Shown: one piece after another, positions 26,875 to 37,219 of the stretch
Numbering within the stretch: the first letter of the stretch is position 1
How the letters are laid out: every line of letters starts with the position of its first letter
Source: Ignavibacteria bacterium
GTDB lineage: Bacteria > Bacteroidota > Ignavibacteria > Kapaibacteriales > UBA2268
Direction: 5' to 3'
Length of the DNA: 64,000 bases
Assembly: GCA_016844745.1 (NCBI GenBank)
Contig: JAERMQ010000003.1
Span: 90,496 to 154,495 of the forward strand
The notes under the pieces: generated by a model
Told to the model about the DNA's origin: nothing
Seen by the model: only the letters and a program-made list of their open reading frames with translations
Database searches by the model: none
Program-made: the position numbers and the translations under genes

Positions 26875-28434
26875 TTATTGCCGGATTGATTTAACAACGG
26901 GTTCGAGAAGCGCCATATATTTTTTTATTTCATTTTGCAAATCACTCTTTTCGGAGTCACTTAATTTTTTTTGAGAAGTAATTTTTTCCATCGTATCGCC
27001 TAACTCATCGACGTTTATTCCTATCTTAAATAAATTACCAGTATCCGGATCTGAATGCGTTTTATTGAGTTCTGATTTTTTTCTTTCAAGGGCATAATTT
27101 TCATTTTGTAACTCTTTAATTTGACGGGTAAGCTTCAAAGAAGTTTCACGCTCCTTTTGAATATTATCACTTATCAAAAGCATTTCGTTTTTCATATCCT
27201 GAATAACTCTGTTTAATTCGATAATTGATTTATTAGCAGTCGATAGTGATGCGCTAAGAGTTGTGGATTTTTCGAGTAGCTCTGATTTTGTTTGCTCTGA
27301 ATCGTTTAATTGTAATTCCAATACCGAAATTTTTATATTCGAGCTTTCAAGTTCATTCGTTCTTGTTTTAATGATATCATTAAGACTTTCAACCTGTTTC
27401 GAAAATTCACCGGATTGGTTATCAATTAAAGATAGTCCTTGTCGTACTAAGCTCAATTCATCTGTCAGACTTTGATTTAATCTGCTTAAATCGGTAATTT
27501 TTTTATTTAAATTTGTGATCTGATTTTCATAATTCTCTTTGAGTTTATCAGCATTATTTCGGATTTCTGAAATCTCTTTATTAAGATTTTCTATTTGATT
27601 ATAAGCGGATTTTAATTCTGCCTGCTTAGAATCCAACTCTGTTTTGATATTACTGAATTGGTCGTTAAGTGCAGAAATTTTATTATCGGAATCTTGCCTA
27701 TATTCAGCTTCAAATCTTTCTTTTTCTGCCGTTAAGTTTTCATATTCAATTATTTTATCATTGAGGGTTTTAATTGAAAAGTCTGCAGTTTTGAGGGATT
27801 CTATAGTATTACTATATTTTATCTGGAAACTTTCCAACTCTGCAACTCTTTCACGTAGCTTGGTTATAGTGTCATTATTTTCGTGAAGCTGGAAATTCCT
27901 CCGCGTGAGTTCTTTTTGAGTAAATGAATGTTCTTCTTTGAGCTTTTCCATATCTATCAGGCGTTGCCTGATAAGAGTATTTTCCTCCGATAATTCTTTA
28001 TCCCGCTCATTAACTTTCTTTAAATCTGCTTCTAAAGAATCAATATATTCTACTTGCAATTTGTTGCCGGTTGGTGATATAAGCAGGGTTTCAAAGGATG
28101 CAATTTTATCTTCGGAATCCTTAAGGGTACTTGTTATCTCATATATTTTTAAATTAGCGGCGGCAAGCTTTGTTTCAATCTCAGCAGTATAATTCCGGGT
28201 CTCTTTACTTATCAGTTCAAATCCGGATTTTTCCAATCGGAGGCTTTCGAGTTGAGAATCCTTTTCCTTTAAGAACTGCTCCAACTCTATGTTTTTGCCG
28301 AGAGTGCGTAAATATTTATCCTTCCTGAATTTCAAAATTTCCGAATTTGCTTCGACTACTTTTTCTAATTTATCGAGCGCTTCGGCTATTTCACGATTCC
28401 GGAAAACCGCATCAGTTGTTGGATTATTGCTCAT
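26875..28434 (-). CDS. Long coiled-coil protein, unknown
   Basis: The 519-residue protein is almost wholly predicted coiled coil, rich in Glu, Lys, Asn, Ser and Leu, from residue 15 to about 450, with no signal peptide or membrane helix. A short C-terminal part (about 455-519, FKIGINVDELGDTMEKITSQ) looks different and could be a binding segment. In related bacteria small coiled-coil proteins often sit at this place beside zapA, and a ZapB-like partner role is possible, but that is positional inference; length is far above ZapB (about 80). A 152-bp gap separates it from zapA. Confidence 0.7.
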   Translation of the reverse strand: MSNNPTTDAVFRNREIAEALDKLEKVVEANSEILKFRKDKYLRTLGKNIELEQFLKEKDSQLESLRLEKSGFELISKETRNYTAEIETKLAAANLKIYEITSTLKDSEDKIASFETLLISPTGNKLQVEYIDSLEADLKKVNERDKELSEENTLIRQRLIDMEKLKEEHSFTQKELTRRNFQLHENNDTITKLRERVAELESFQIKYSNTIESLKTADFSIKTLNDKIIEYENLTAEKERFEAEYRQDSDNKISALNDQFSNIKTELDSKQAELKSAYNQIENLNKEISEIRNNADKLKENYENQITNLNKKITDLSRLNQSLTDELSLVRQGLSLIDNQSGEFSKQVESLNDIIKTRTNELESSNIKISVLELQLNDSEQTKSELLEKSTTLSASLSTANKSIIELNRVIQDMKNEMLLISDNIQKERETSLKLTRQIKELQNENYALERKKSELNKTHSDPDTGNLFKIGINVDELGDTMEKITSQKKLSDSEKSDLQNEIKKYMALLEPVVKSIRQ

Positions 28435-28579
28435 AAAGAATTAATTCAAAATATCAAATTAAATATCTATACAAAATCTCCTGGATTCCGGTTTATTTAA
28501 ATTTGAATATGAGTTGCAAAGCAGCATTGCCGCTAAATCAATTTTGAAATCATATTTCAAAGAAATTACTAAATTTCAC

Positions 28580-30997
28580 TCAGGCTTTTCTAATTTCGCC
28601 GGAAAATTTATCATCAATCACAGATAAAATTTTATTGATGGCAGTATCGACCTCCTCATCAACCAAAGTGCGCTCAGCCGAGCCAAAAACCAGTGAGAAT
28701 GCAATACTTCGCTTTCCTTCCGGGATATTGCCTCCATCGAATACATCAAATATCTCTACCTTTTGAAGAAGTACGCCTCCGGATTTAATAATTTCGTCAT
28801 ATATTGATTGTGCCGGGATTGTCTTATCGAATATAAATGCCAAATCCCGCATTGATGCCGGATAAGGAGAAACCTTCTTAAATTTCTCATTGATGGGAGG
28901 CAACTCGTAAATTGAACTTAAATCAATGATTGCAAAATAAACTGCAGTTTCCAAGCCGAACAGCTTACCCATTTTCGGAGCTAATTCACCAAGAAATCCT
29001 ATTCGAGTGGCTCCTGCATTAATCTGTAAACCGTTTTGTGAAGAACCATTATTATTTTCATCTATTGTAAATCCCAAATCGGACAATTTCAAAAAAGATA
29101 ATAAATCAGTAACAATACCTTTAATATCAAAGAAATCCAATTCCCTGACAGGTGCAGACCACTGCTTCTGAGCAGAATTGCCCGTTACTGCAATTATAAT
29201 TTCTTCTTTTTCAAAAATACCTTCGATAAAGGTTTTTTGATTCTTTTCCGGAACAACGAAGGAATGACCTATTTCGAATAATCTCAGGTTCTGCTCTCCG
29301 AAACGTATATTTCTTTCTATTGTCCTCAGCATCGCCGGTAAGAGAGATGGACGCATAGTAGAAAGCTCGTCGCCAAGTGGATTCGAAATTGTAAAAACAT
29401 TTTCTGCAAATAGCGATGAGCTTGCCGGGTCTAACATATTCTGTGTAATTGTTTCATTGAAACCGCGGTGAACCATGTAATTCCTAAGTTTACGTCTTAG
29501 AGGCGGAACACCTAATATCTTTGGTACACTATCACCGCTGTAATCAATTGAAGATACGAAGTCGGGTTCAAGATTGTCATAATTATAAAGTCTGGCGATT
29601 TCCTCGATTAAATCAATTTCGGATTCAATATCGACCCTGTAGCTTGGCACTGAAAATGAGGCTGAATCATCGCTTTGAGAAATTAATTCAAAATTCAGGG
29701 CTGTCAGCAATCTTATTATTTCTGCTTTTGCGAGCTGAGTTCCGATAATATCATTTACACGTTTGAAACGCACATTAATAACCGGCTTGTCGTTGGGAGA
29801 TGGATAAATATCTATAGCATTTCCTTTAATTGTACCACCCGTTATTTTAGCAATTAGATTTGCTGCTCGTTGGGCAGCGAAAAGGGCATTATTGGGGTCT
29901 GTGCCTCGTTCGAATCGGTAAGATGATTCGCTTTGAAGGGCTAATTTTTTTGAGGTTCTACGTATTGAAGAAGGAACAAAATGAGCCGATTCAATCAGAA
30001 TATTCGTAGTTGAATCATTTATTTCACTATTCTGACCACCCATAACGCCGGCAATAGCAACAGGTTTTTCACCATCACAAATCATAAGCATTTGGGAATC
30101 GAGGTTTCTTTCTTTATTGTCTAAAGTAGTAAACTGAGTATTGTCATCAGCATTTTTTACGATAATTTTTCTTCCGGAGAGCAAGTCCGAATCAAAAGCG
30201 TGCAATGGTTGTCCGCACTCTAACATTACAAAATTCGTAACATCTACGATTGCATTTATTGGGCGCATACCAAGCAAATTAAGCCGTGAACGAAGCCAAA
30301 GAGGTGATTCAATAGCTTTCACGTTTTCAACTAAATAACCGACATACCGAGTGCATTTATCGGATGCTTCAATAATAATTTCAAATTTATCCAGACATTT
30401 TTGTTGAACAGGTTCATTCAATTGGGTCATCTTTAATGGATCGCCGGAATATGCAGATATTTCGCGAGCTATTCCAAGATGACTCAAACAATCGGCGCGG
30501 TTCGGGGTAATACCAATCTCAAACACGATATCGTTTAAATTTATGTATTCTGCAAGGGTGGTGCCTATCGGTGCATCATTTGGAAGTACCCAGATACCGC
30601 TTTTATCATCTCCAAGTTCAAGCTCAAATTGGCTGCAAATCATACCTTGCGACTCAACTCCTCGTATTTTTCGCTTTGCTATTTCAATTGAATTTTGCGG
30701 AACAATAGCGCCTTCGATCCCCAGAACAACTTTTTGCCCGGCAGCAGCATTAGGAGCGCCGCATATAACACTGCGCGGTTTATTTTCACCCGTTGAAACA
30801 GTGCAAATACTTAATTTATCGGCATCGGGATGTTTTTCCCAGTTATCAATATGAGCAATTATAAAATTTTGGTATTTTTTGCCGTAATCAATTACAGAAT
30901 CAACTTCAATGCCGAGCATAGTAAGGATTTTTTCCAACTCAGCAGGGGTGTAGCTGAACTCGATAAATTCGTGCAACCAATTCAATGATATGTACAT
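28580..30997 (-). CDS. pheT: Phenylalanyl-tRNA synthetase beta subunit
   Basis: The 805-residue protein has the PheT domain order: an N-terminal tRNA-binding OB fold (about 40-150, YQNFIIAHIDNWEKHPDADKLSICTV), B3/B4 editing domains (about 200-380, with SSYRFERGTDPNNA), B5 (about 400-470), a catalytic-like domain with GFNETITQNM, and a C-terminal FDX-ACB domain (SPYPASMRDLAFIFD, about 715-805). Together with PheS, encoded elsewhere, it charges tRNA-Phe. Length is normal. It heads the minus-strand cluster that continues with the coiled-coil gene, zapA and rny. Confidence 0.97.
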   Translation of the reverse strand: MYISLNWLHEFIEFSYTPAELEKILTMLGIEVDSVIDYGKKYQNFIIAHIDNWEKHPDADKLSICTVSTGENKPRSVICGAPNAAAGQKVVLGIEGAIVPQNSIEIAKRKIRGVESQGMICSQFELELGDDKSGIWVLPNDAPIGTTLAEYINLNDIVFEIGITPNRADCLSHLGIAREISAYSGDPLKMTQLNEPVQQKCLDKFEIIIEASDKCTRYVGYLVENVKAIESPLWLRSRLNLLGMRPINAIVDVTNFVMLECGQPLHAFDSDLLSGRKIIVKNADDNTQFTTLDNKERNLDSQMLMICDGEKPVAIAGVMGGQNSEINDSTTNILIESAHFVPSSIRRTSKKLALQSESSYRFERGTDPNNALFAAQRAANLIAKITGGTIKGNAIDIYPSPNDKPVINVRFKRVNDIIGTQLAKAEIIRLLTALNFELISQSDDSASFSVPSYRVDIESEIDLIEEIARLYNYDNLEPDFVSSIDYSGDSVPKILGVPPLRRKLRNYMVHRGFNETITQNMLDPASSSLFAENVFTISNPLGDELSTMRPSLLPAMLRTIERNIRFGEQNLRLFEIGHSFVVPEKNQKTFIEGIFEKEEIIIAVTGNSAQKQWSAPVRELDFFDIKGIVTDLLSFLKLSDLGFTIDENNNGSSQNGLQINAGATRIGFLGELAPKMGKLFGLETAVYFAIIDLSSIYELPPINEKFKKVSPYPASMRDLAFIFDKTIPAQSIYDEIIKSGGVLLQKVEIFDVFDGGNIPEGKRSIAFSLVFGSAERTLVDEEVDTAINKILSVIDDKFSGEIRKA

Positions 30998-31204
30998 ATT
31001 TTATTCTTCTAAGTCAGTTTCTAAGGTTGTCACTTCAAAACATGCAAATTAATCAATTTATATTCAATTTGAAAAATAATATAAAAATTACCTCATACAT
31101 GTAATCTTTTGTAAAAGTACATGAATACATCGTATTTAGCCCAACTTTTTTTAATTAATACATTGTTCAAAACATAATAATAAAAATCATATTTTTGCAG
31201 TAGA

Positions 31205-31328
31205 GACTGTCGCAAAAATCCGGAAATGGGAAGAATGTCATTCAGAGCGAAGCGAAGAATCCGGTCCCATTATTGCTTTTGGATTCTTCGCTCCGCTCTG
31301 AATGACTTTTTTTGACTTTTGAGACAGC
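31205..31328. repeat. GTCATTC-family element with outer terminal repeats
   Basis: Inner arms 31237-31262 and 31281-31306 pair with one mismatch; outer ends AGACTGTCGCAAAA and TTTTGAGACAGCT are also near-complementary. The right end reaches into the upstream region of the radical SAM gene. Confidence 0.88.
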
Positions 31329-31353
31329 TAAAGCAATAATTTTAAATTTTGAA

Positions 31354-32235
31354 ATGGACTATCAAACCTCGAAATTGGATTTACTTATTCACAACATTAA
31401 GGAATGTTCTCTCTGTCCGCATGAATGCAGGATTGACAGGACATCGAGCCGGGATGGTAAATGCGGAATGGGGGATATTGTCAGGATTGCAAGTTACGGA
31501 CCCCATTTCGGTGAAGAGCCTGAACTGGTAGGTAGGGGTGGTTCAGGTACGATTTTTCTTTCAGGGTGCAATTTATTATGCCGTTTCTGCCAGAATTTTG
31601 AAATAAGTCATTATAAGGAAGGATTTGAAATAACCATTGAAGAACTTGCTGAAATAATACTGAAACTTCAGGCACAAGGTTGTTCGAATATAAATTTCGT
31701 TACACCGACCCATTTTGCAGCACAAATAGCACAGGCAATAATCCAATCAAGGAATAATGGATTATCCATTCCCATAGTGTATAATTGCGGAGGCTATGAA
31801 AACGTTGAGACAATCAAGCTTATGGATGGTCTGATTGATATTTATATGCCCGATTTCAAGTTTTTTGATAATTATTTATCAGGCAAGTTTACAAATGCAA
31901 AAGATTATTTTGAACATGCTTCGAATGCAATAATCGAGATGCATCGTCAGGTGGGCGATTTGGTGATTAAAAATGGAACTGCCCGTCGCGGATTGTTGAT
32001 AAGGCACCTTGTCATGCCTCAATGCGCAGGTGACAGTAGGGAAATAATAAATTTCATAGTCCAAAATTTTGGTAAGGATACTTATTTGAATCTGATGGAC
32101 CAGTACTATCCACGCTTTAGGGCGTACGAATTTCCTGAAATTTCTGAACTAATATCAAAATCAGATTATGAACAAGTTGTAAGTTATGCACGTAAACTGG
32201 GATTTCATCGTCCAAAATATATATTTGGAGAATAA
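31354..32235 (+). CDS. Radical SAM protein, PflX (COG1313) type
   Basis: The 293-residue protein contains GSGTIFLSGCNLLCRFCQNFEISH (about residues 60-83), whose C-x3-C-x2-C holds the radical SAM 4Fe-4S cluster. An upstream CSLCPHEC and CGMG pattern, and downstream NFVTPTHFA, MPDFKFFD and YYPRFRAYEF, are typical of PflX-like activating-enzyme relatives, whose substrate is not firmly established. I chose ATG 31354 because the upstream in-frame TTG at 31312 lies inside a repeat element. It is followed three bases later by the MGMT-like gene, so the two form an operon. Confidence 0.85.
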   Translation: MDYQTSKLDLLIHNIKECSLCPHECRIDRTSSRDGKCGMGDIVRIASYGPHFGEEPELVGRGGSGTIFLSGCNLLCRFCQNFEISHYKEGFEITIEELAEIILKLQAQGCSNINFVTPTHFAAQIAQAIIQSRNNGLSIPIVYNCGGYENVETIKLMDGLIDIYMPDFKFFDNYLSGKFTNAKDYFEHASNAIIEMHRQVGDLVIKNGTARRGLLIRHLVMPQCAGDSREIINFIVQNFGKDTYLNLMDQYYPRFRAYEFPEISELISKSDYEQVVSYARKLGFHRPKYIFGE

Positions 32236-32238
32236 TAA

Positions 32239-32568
32239 ATGGATTCAAAATCAATAAATGAAGATTTTTTCAATAAGGTATATGATATAGTGGAGAGAAT
32301 ACCTTCGGGTAAGGTCACTACTTATGGAGCAATCGGTAAAGCAATTGGCATGATATCCTCGGCAAGAATGGTTGGTTGGGCGTTGAATGCAGTTGCAGGG
32401 GATTCTTCATTACCATGCCACAGGGTTGTAAATAGGGTCGGCGAGTTATCCGGCAAGATGTACTTCTCTACACCGCATCTGATGAAGGAATTGTTAATTT
32501 CCGAAGGGATAACTTTCAAAGGCGATGCGGTTGATATGAAGAAACATTTTTGGGAGCCTACGGATTAA
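32239..32568 (+). CDS. Short MGMT-like DNA-binding protein with an intact active-site cysteine
   Basis: The 109-residue protein contains only the DNA-binding, helix-turn-helix half of an O6-alkylguanine-DNA alkyltransferase: IPSGKVTTYGAIGKAIG, an arginine finger in SARMVGWAL (R43), and LPCHRVV with C60. Proteins of this length are usually ATL proteins in which tryptophan replaces the cysteine; here PCHR is kept, so methyl transfer is possible. The N-terminal RNase H-like domain of full MGMT is absent. It is coupled to the radical SAM gene (3-bp gap). Role in alkylation repair is a family-based inference. Confidence 0.87.
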   Translation: MDSKSINEDFFNKVYDIVERIPSGKVTTYGAIGKAIGMISSARMVGWALNAVAGDSSLPCHRVVNRVGELSGKMYFSTPHLMKELLISEGITFKGDAVDMKKHFWEPTD

Positions 32569-32576
32569 TAAAGCAG

Positions 32577-32609
32577 AGATGTCCAACATCTGCCAGATGT
32601 TGGACATCT
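32577..32609. terminator. Bidirectional terminator hairpin
   Basis: AGATGTCCAACATCT (32577-32591) and AGATGTTGGACATCT (32595-32609) form a perfect 15-bp stem with a 3-base loop between the convergent MGMT-like and cstA genes; AT-rich tracts follow on each side. Confidence 0.8.
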
Positions 32610-32630
32610 AAAATTTTTAAGTATAATAAT

Positions 32631-34448
32631 CTAATCAGAAATATAAACTTTACTTTTTATTCTTCGCACCCAGCGCGGCACTGCATCGATGAATACGATG
32701 AATACGCTTATTAAAATAAATCCTGTCAGGAAGAAATTAATCCAACCCTGAACTTCAAAACCTGGCTTGTGAGCAAGAGGCCAGTAAATATTAAACATAT
32801 TCATGAATCCTGCCGTCACAGTTGTTATTCCAACAAAAATAAGCGGAATAATAGTAATCCATGCGTATTTGGATTTACCCCTATTTATAATAAATGATGT
32901 TCCTATCACAAGAGCTATTGTGGCAAGCAATTGGTTTGCAGCGCCAAACATGGGCCAGATAGTCGCCACGCTCCCTGAATAAATAAAATATGCCCAGCAA
33001 AACACAATTACTACTGTTGATATTATCGTTCCCGGCAGCCAATTAGTTCTGCCGAATGGCTTCCAAACCCGTCCAAGTCCTTCCTGAAGCACAAAACGTG
33101 CTATTCTTGTTCCGGCATCGATAGTAGTTAAAATAAAAAGCGCTTCGAACATAATTGCAAAATGATACCAATAGGACATTAATTTTGTTAAACCCGGAAT
33201 CGATGAAAATATTTGAGCCATTCCTACTGCAAGTGATACGGCGCCTCCGGTTCGACCGGCAATTTTTTCTCCAACTTCCCGGCTAAGTTCAGCTAAATTT
33301 GTTTCGGTAAAGCCCATAGCTCGAAGTTGTGGAGCAATTTCTGCAAATTTATCTGCGGGAACATTGATTTGGAAATAATCATAAGGAAACAGGCTTGTGG
33401 CTGCAATCAATGCAAGTATGCTGACGAATCCTTCGGCAAGCATGGCGCCCACTGCAATTGGCTTTATGTGGGATTCACGCATAACCATTTTCGGGGAAGT
33501 GCCTGAACTGACCAAAGCATGGAATCCCGAAATAGCACCACAAGCTATTGTGATAAATAAGTAAGGATAAAGCTTCCCGGGGATTATCGGACCTCCTCCG
33601 GCACCATAAATAGTAAAAGCAGGCATTTTCATTTGAGGGGCTACATATATGATTCCAATACCGAGCGCGAACACCACTGCTAATTTCATAATTGAACTTA
33701 AATAATCCCGTGGTGAAAGGAGCATCCAAACAGGCAGTACGGAAGCAAAGAATCCATAAGCCGCAAGTAATAGGGTTAATGTTTGATGGTCGAATGAGAA
33801 ATATGGAGCGAATACGGAATCAGGTATATATTTCCCATAAATGACTGCTAAGGATAATAATATGACACCTATTATTGTTGCTTCGACTGTTTTTCCTTTC
33901 CGGAAACGATACATCCAAAAACCCATTAGAAAAGCAATAGGGATTGTCATGGCGATTGTAAATGTTCCCCATGAACTTTCGGCAAGAGCATTGACAACAA
34001 CTATTCCAAGACCGGCAAGAGCAATAATCAGGATAAATAAAATCGCAAAGGTAGATGTGTAACCGCTGAATTTACCTATTTCCTGAACAGCTATTTCCGG
34101 GAGTGACTTTCCGTCATGCCGTACGGATGCAACGAAAATAATGAAATCATGAACACCTCCTGCTAAAACAACTCCGATTAACATCCAGAGAAATCCGGGC
34201 ATGAATCCGAATTGCGCTGCCAGAACGGGACCTACAAGCGGTCCGGCGCCGGCAATAGCTGCAAAATGGTGACCGAACAGCACCCATTTATTTGTAGGGA
34301 AATAATTATGTCCGTCGAAGTTTGCTTCCGATGGAACTTGTCGCATATCATTTATGACAGCAACCTTAGCTGCTATGAAGCTGTAATAATATCTATAGGC
34401 AATTACAAAAACGATTACCGTTAAAATTATATATGGCATTGCGCTCAT
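32631..34448 (-). CDS. cstA: Carbon starvation protein A (peptide/pyruvate transporter family)
   Basis: The 605-residue protein has about 16 membrane helices and conserved CstA segments: [24 protein letters not shown] (about 57-80), GGVHDFI, and [16 protein letters not shown] (about 320). In enteric bacteria CstA takes up peptides and pyruvate, particularly under carbon limitation. No carbon-starvation regulatory site could be recognised. The start ATG overlaps the stop of the upstream glycosyltransferase-like gene by 4 bp, so expression may be coupled. Confidence 0.93.
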   Translation of the reverse strand: MSAMPYIILTVIVFVIAYRYYYSFIAAKVAVINDMRQVPSEANFDGHNYFPTNKWVLFGHHFAAIAGAGPLVGPVLAAQFGFMPGFLWMLIGVVLAGGVHDFIIFVASVRHDGKSLPEIAVQEIGKFSGYTSTFAILFILIIALAGLGIVVVNALAESSWGTFTIAMTIPIAFLMGFWMYRFRKGKTVEATIIGVILLSLAVIYGKYIPDSVFAPYFSFDHQTLTLLLAAYGFFASVLPVWMLLSPRDYLSSIMKLAVVFALGIGIIYVAPQMKMPAFTIYGAGGGPIIPGKLYPYLFITIACGAISGFHALVSSGTSPKMVMRESHIKPIAVGAMLAEGFVSILALIAATSLFPYDYFQINVPADKFAEIAPQLRAMGFTETNLAELSREVGEKIAGRTGGAVSLAVGMAQIFSSIPGLTKLMSYWYHFAIMFEALFILTTIDAGTRIARFVLQEGLGRVWKPFGRTNWLPGTIISTVVIVFCWAYFIYSGSVATIWPMFGAANQLLATIALVIGTSFIINRGKSKYAWITIIPLIFVGITTVTAGFMNMFNIYWPLAHKPGFEVQGWINFFLTGFILISVFIVFIDAVPRWVRRIKSKVYISD

Positions 34449-35704
34449 AAAGTCTCCGATAGGTTTTGTTCCTGAATAGTATTTTTTTTGTTTTTAATAT
34501 TGAAATATATGATGGATAATCCCGATGCAGCAAAAGGTAGAAGCGCTATCTTCATCATTGTCTGGTAACGTGGGAGGACGAAGTATAGGACAGAAATAAT
34601 TGTATGAAATGTCAAAAATAAATACGAGAAAATATGTCGTCTAATCGAGAAATTCTTATATAATCCATAGATTGAAAAAGTTAAGATAAAGAACCAGGGA
34701 ACTATGTAGAAAATGCTTATAGCTCTTTTATCATAAGGATATAAAAACCAAAGATATCCGATTTTATAAACAACTCTTTTTATTTCTCCGTATGGGTCTG
34801 ATTCTATATCATGAATAGCCCGGTTGAAAAGAAAATTATTTATTCTAAGTTCTGCATCGAAATGCCCCTCAAACTCATCACTGTTCATTGTCAGAAGATT
34901 TTCAATTGTATAAATCTCATTATTCGTATGTCCCAAATAAAAATTCCATCCGTTGGTTGTTGTCATTGGAACAATGGATTTAAAAGCTACGTAATTTCTA
35001 ATTTGCCAGGGAAGGAGCAAACAAAATATTATTCCTGAAATTGCAATAAATTGCTTAAATTTTTTATTTAATAAATAAAATCCTGCAATCATCAAGGCAA
35101 ACAATGCTACTTCAGACCTGAAATTGATAAGGATACCGAGAATTAATGATAAGGCAATAACATTTTTCCATTCATATCGTTTATTATTATCGTAAAGCAT
35201 GTATAATAGAGCTATTATGGCAAGATGATATATTATCGTTACACCGTATAAGTTAGAAACATAAATAAACTCCGGTATTAGCGCATAGAACAATGCAGCA
35301 AGTATAGCTGCCGGTTTTGAGAAATATTTTTTGGTAAATTTAAAAAGGTAATATATAACAAACAAGCTAAGTATGTTTTGAATAGTTAAGATTAAAATAT
35401 TTCGCAAAATAATATTTTTAATTAGTAAAAAAGGAAGCAAAAAGATTACATACCCCGGAGGCATGTGAGCTGAAATATATACAGGCAACTCAGTTTGGTA
35501 ACCATGGCAGTATTTATGGTTCTCGAAAAAAACAAATGAATATCCTTTTCCGTCTAAAATGTATTTTGCTATATCTCCGTATTCCCAGTAATAATCGTTG
35601 TTAAGGTTTATGAACAAGAACATTACGAGCATTCTAAGAACAAAACCGGCAATAAGGAAAGTTTTTATCTTTGAATTCAACCGTCGCCAGAAAAGTAATC
35701 TCAT
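34445..35704 (-). CDS. Membrane glycosyltransferase-like protein (GT-C/PMT fold)
   Basis: The 419-residue protein has ten or so membrane helices. The first loop carries [13 protein letters not shown] and a following [11 protein letters not shown], the pattern seen in GT39/GT83-type dolichyl- or undecaprenyl-phosphate-sugar glycosyltransferases. Such enzymes add sugars to lipids or proteins on the periplasmic face. The acidic metal or sugar site cannot be assigned with confidence. It precedes cstA with a 4-bp overlap, an unusual partnership with no obvious metabolic link. Confidence 0.75.
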   Translation of the reverse strand: MRLLFWRRLNSKIKTFLIAGFVLRMLVMFLFINLNNDYYWEYGDIAKYILDGKGYSFVFFENHKYCHGYQTELPVYISAHMPPGYVIFLLPFLLIKNIILRNILILTIQNILSLFVIYYLFKFTKKYFSKPAAILAALFYALIPEFIYVSNLYGVTIIYHLAIIALLYMLYDNNKRYEWKNVIALSLILGILINFRSEVALFALMIAGFYLLNKKFKQFIAISGIIFCLLLPWQIRNYVAFKSIVPMTTTNGWNFYLGHTNNEIYTIENLLTMNSDEFEGHFDAELRINNFLFNRAIHDIESDPYGEIKRVVYKIGYLWFLYPYDKRAISIFYIVPWFFILTFSIYGLYKNFSIRRHIFSYLFLTFHTIISVLYFVLPRYQTMMKIALLPFAASGLSIIYFNIKNKKNTIQEQNLSETL

Positions 35705-35804
35705 ATAAAAAATATTTTTTTTCGACTAAAATAAAAATATAATTTCGGCAAAAAAAAATAAAAAGCCAAACATATAACTTATAAGGGCTCCTAAAATTTC
35801 AATT

Positions 35805-35877
35805 TTGTCATTCCCGCGAAAGCGGGAATCCACTCCCAAAGTGGCTTTATGGATTTCCGCTTTCGCGGGAATGACAA
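35805..35877. repeat. Palindromic element with a dRS3-like core
   Basis: TTGTCATTCCCGCGAAAGCG... (35805-35832) pairs with 35850-35877 with one mismatch. The ATTCCC-N8-GGGAAT core has the same form as the neisserial dRS3 repeat. Flanks CTAAAA and TTTTTAGAAC link it to the element at 23453-23550. Confidence 0.9.
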
Positions 35878-35921
35878 TTTTTAGAACTACCCAAATGTTA
35901 GATAGAAAAGAAACAAGTAAA

Positions 35922-37037
35922 TTAAGTTACTTTACCACGTGCTTCTATTTGAAATATTTCAAGGACTTCCTGTCCATCGACCAAAAAAGCATAATCAAAT
36001 AAATTGCATACCGTGCATGCATGGTTAGGAATTATTCGCACTCTTTCACCGAATTTGAAGTTACAAGTATCGAATTCAATAATTCCATGCTCTTCGGATA
36101 ATCGAACTAAATTTGCCCCTGTTTTTCCAATAATTTTTCCATAAGCATAGTTGCTTTTATCTAATGCTAATGCCTTACTTCCGGCATCTATTATTGCCCT
36201 GTTTTCGGAGGGTATGCTGATTACAGTTGCGAGAATCGTTAAAGCACACCTTTCTTCAGGGACAACACCAAGAGATACTTGTATCATATCATTGAATATG
36301 TAATTCCCGGCTCTTATTTCCGTTATACCTTTTATTGATGATGAAAATTGAGCCCCGGGAGTCGAGCCACAGCTTATTTCCTTAATTTCAACTCCTTCAG
36401 CCCGCGAATGGTTAGCAATTTCAATCATTTGCTCCCCTTCGGATTTACCAATTTCTTTGACTTTTTCAGCCGAATCAGAATTGTAAATATGTCCGGCATG
36501 AGTTGCAATTCCCCGGAGTGAAATTCCAGAAAGCTTATCAATAAATAATGCAAGATTAAGGATTTCATTATAGCTATTTATTCCTGAGCGGTTGTGTCCG
36601 GTATTAATCTCGATATAAACATAGCAAATTTTACCGAACTTATAGAAAACTTCCGAAATTAGTTTGGCAGCTTCCTGGGAATCCACAAAGCATGAGATTT
36701 TTATTTCCGGTGATAACGCAGCCATTCGTTCAATTTTTCCGGGTGATGCAAGAATATTAGCTATTTGTATATCACGAAATCCACGTTGAGCAAAAACTTC
36801 TGCTTCAGATACCTTTGCAACGGCAATTCCATGACCACTCCTTGCGATTTGCATTTCAGCCAATGCAGGCATTTTATGAGTTTTTGTATGAGCCCGAAGT
36901 TTTACTCCATTTCTGTCGGCTATGTTCTGCATTTCGTTAAGATTTTGCTCCAGCTTTGATATTTCAATTATCAATGCAGGTGTATCTAATTCATTTAAAT
37001 TTTTAATCATATTTTCAATCTGGTTATTATTGAACAT
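35922..37037 (-). CDS. PLP enzyme of the D-threonine aldolase / D-serine dehydratase family
   Basis: The 371-residue protein has the alanine-racemase-like fold III layout. RAHTKTHK carries the PLP-binding lysine K52; an AGHIYNS segment and CGSTPG (about 228) bind the cofactor phosphate. Near the C-terminus NHACTVCNL gives H339 and C341, the His-x-Cys pair that binds zinc in D-serine dehydratases, whereas D-threonine aldolases have His-x-Asp. So a D-amino-acid dehydratase or aldolase is likely; the substrate is not certain. An internal ATG nine codons in (37010) is an alternative start. It is divergent from the lipoprotein gene. Confidence 0.83.
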   Translation of the reverse strand: MFNNNQIENMIKNLNELDTPALIIEISKLEQNLNEMQNIADRNGVKLRAHTKTHKMPALAEMQIARSGHGIAVAKVSEAEVFAQRGFRDIQIANILASPGKIERMAALSPEIKISCFVDSQEAAKLISEVFYKFGKICYVYIEINTGHNRSGINSYNEILNLALFIDKLSGISLRGIATHAGHIYNSDSAEKVKEIGKSEGEQMIEIANHSRAEGVEIKEISCGSTPGAQFSSSIKGITEIRAGNYIFNDMIQVSLGVVPEERCALTILATVISIPSENRAIIDAGSKALALDKSNYAYGKIIGKTGANLVRLSEEHGIIEFDTCNFKFGERVRIIPNHACTVCNLFDYAFLVDGQEVLEIFQIEARGKVT

Positions 37038-37219
37038 GTAAAATTATCCAATGTTCAATATTAATACAAAATAAAAATTTCCCTTATACTTCAAAATATT
37101 TGTAAAATGAGTAAAAGATATTGTAAGTTTGATATAAATAATGATGTAATACTGATTGGCAGTTATAGAAAAAACTTTGGCTTTAATTTTGCTCTTTGCG
37201 ATTTTGAGTATAATAAATT

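Noticed and set aside
30998-31204. Possible T-box or riboswitch ahead of pheT
   Set aside because: No T-box sequence (AGGGTGG-like) or tRNA-like leader could be seen in the AT-rich minus-strand leader.
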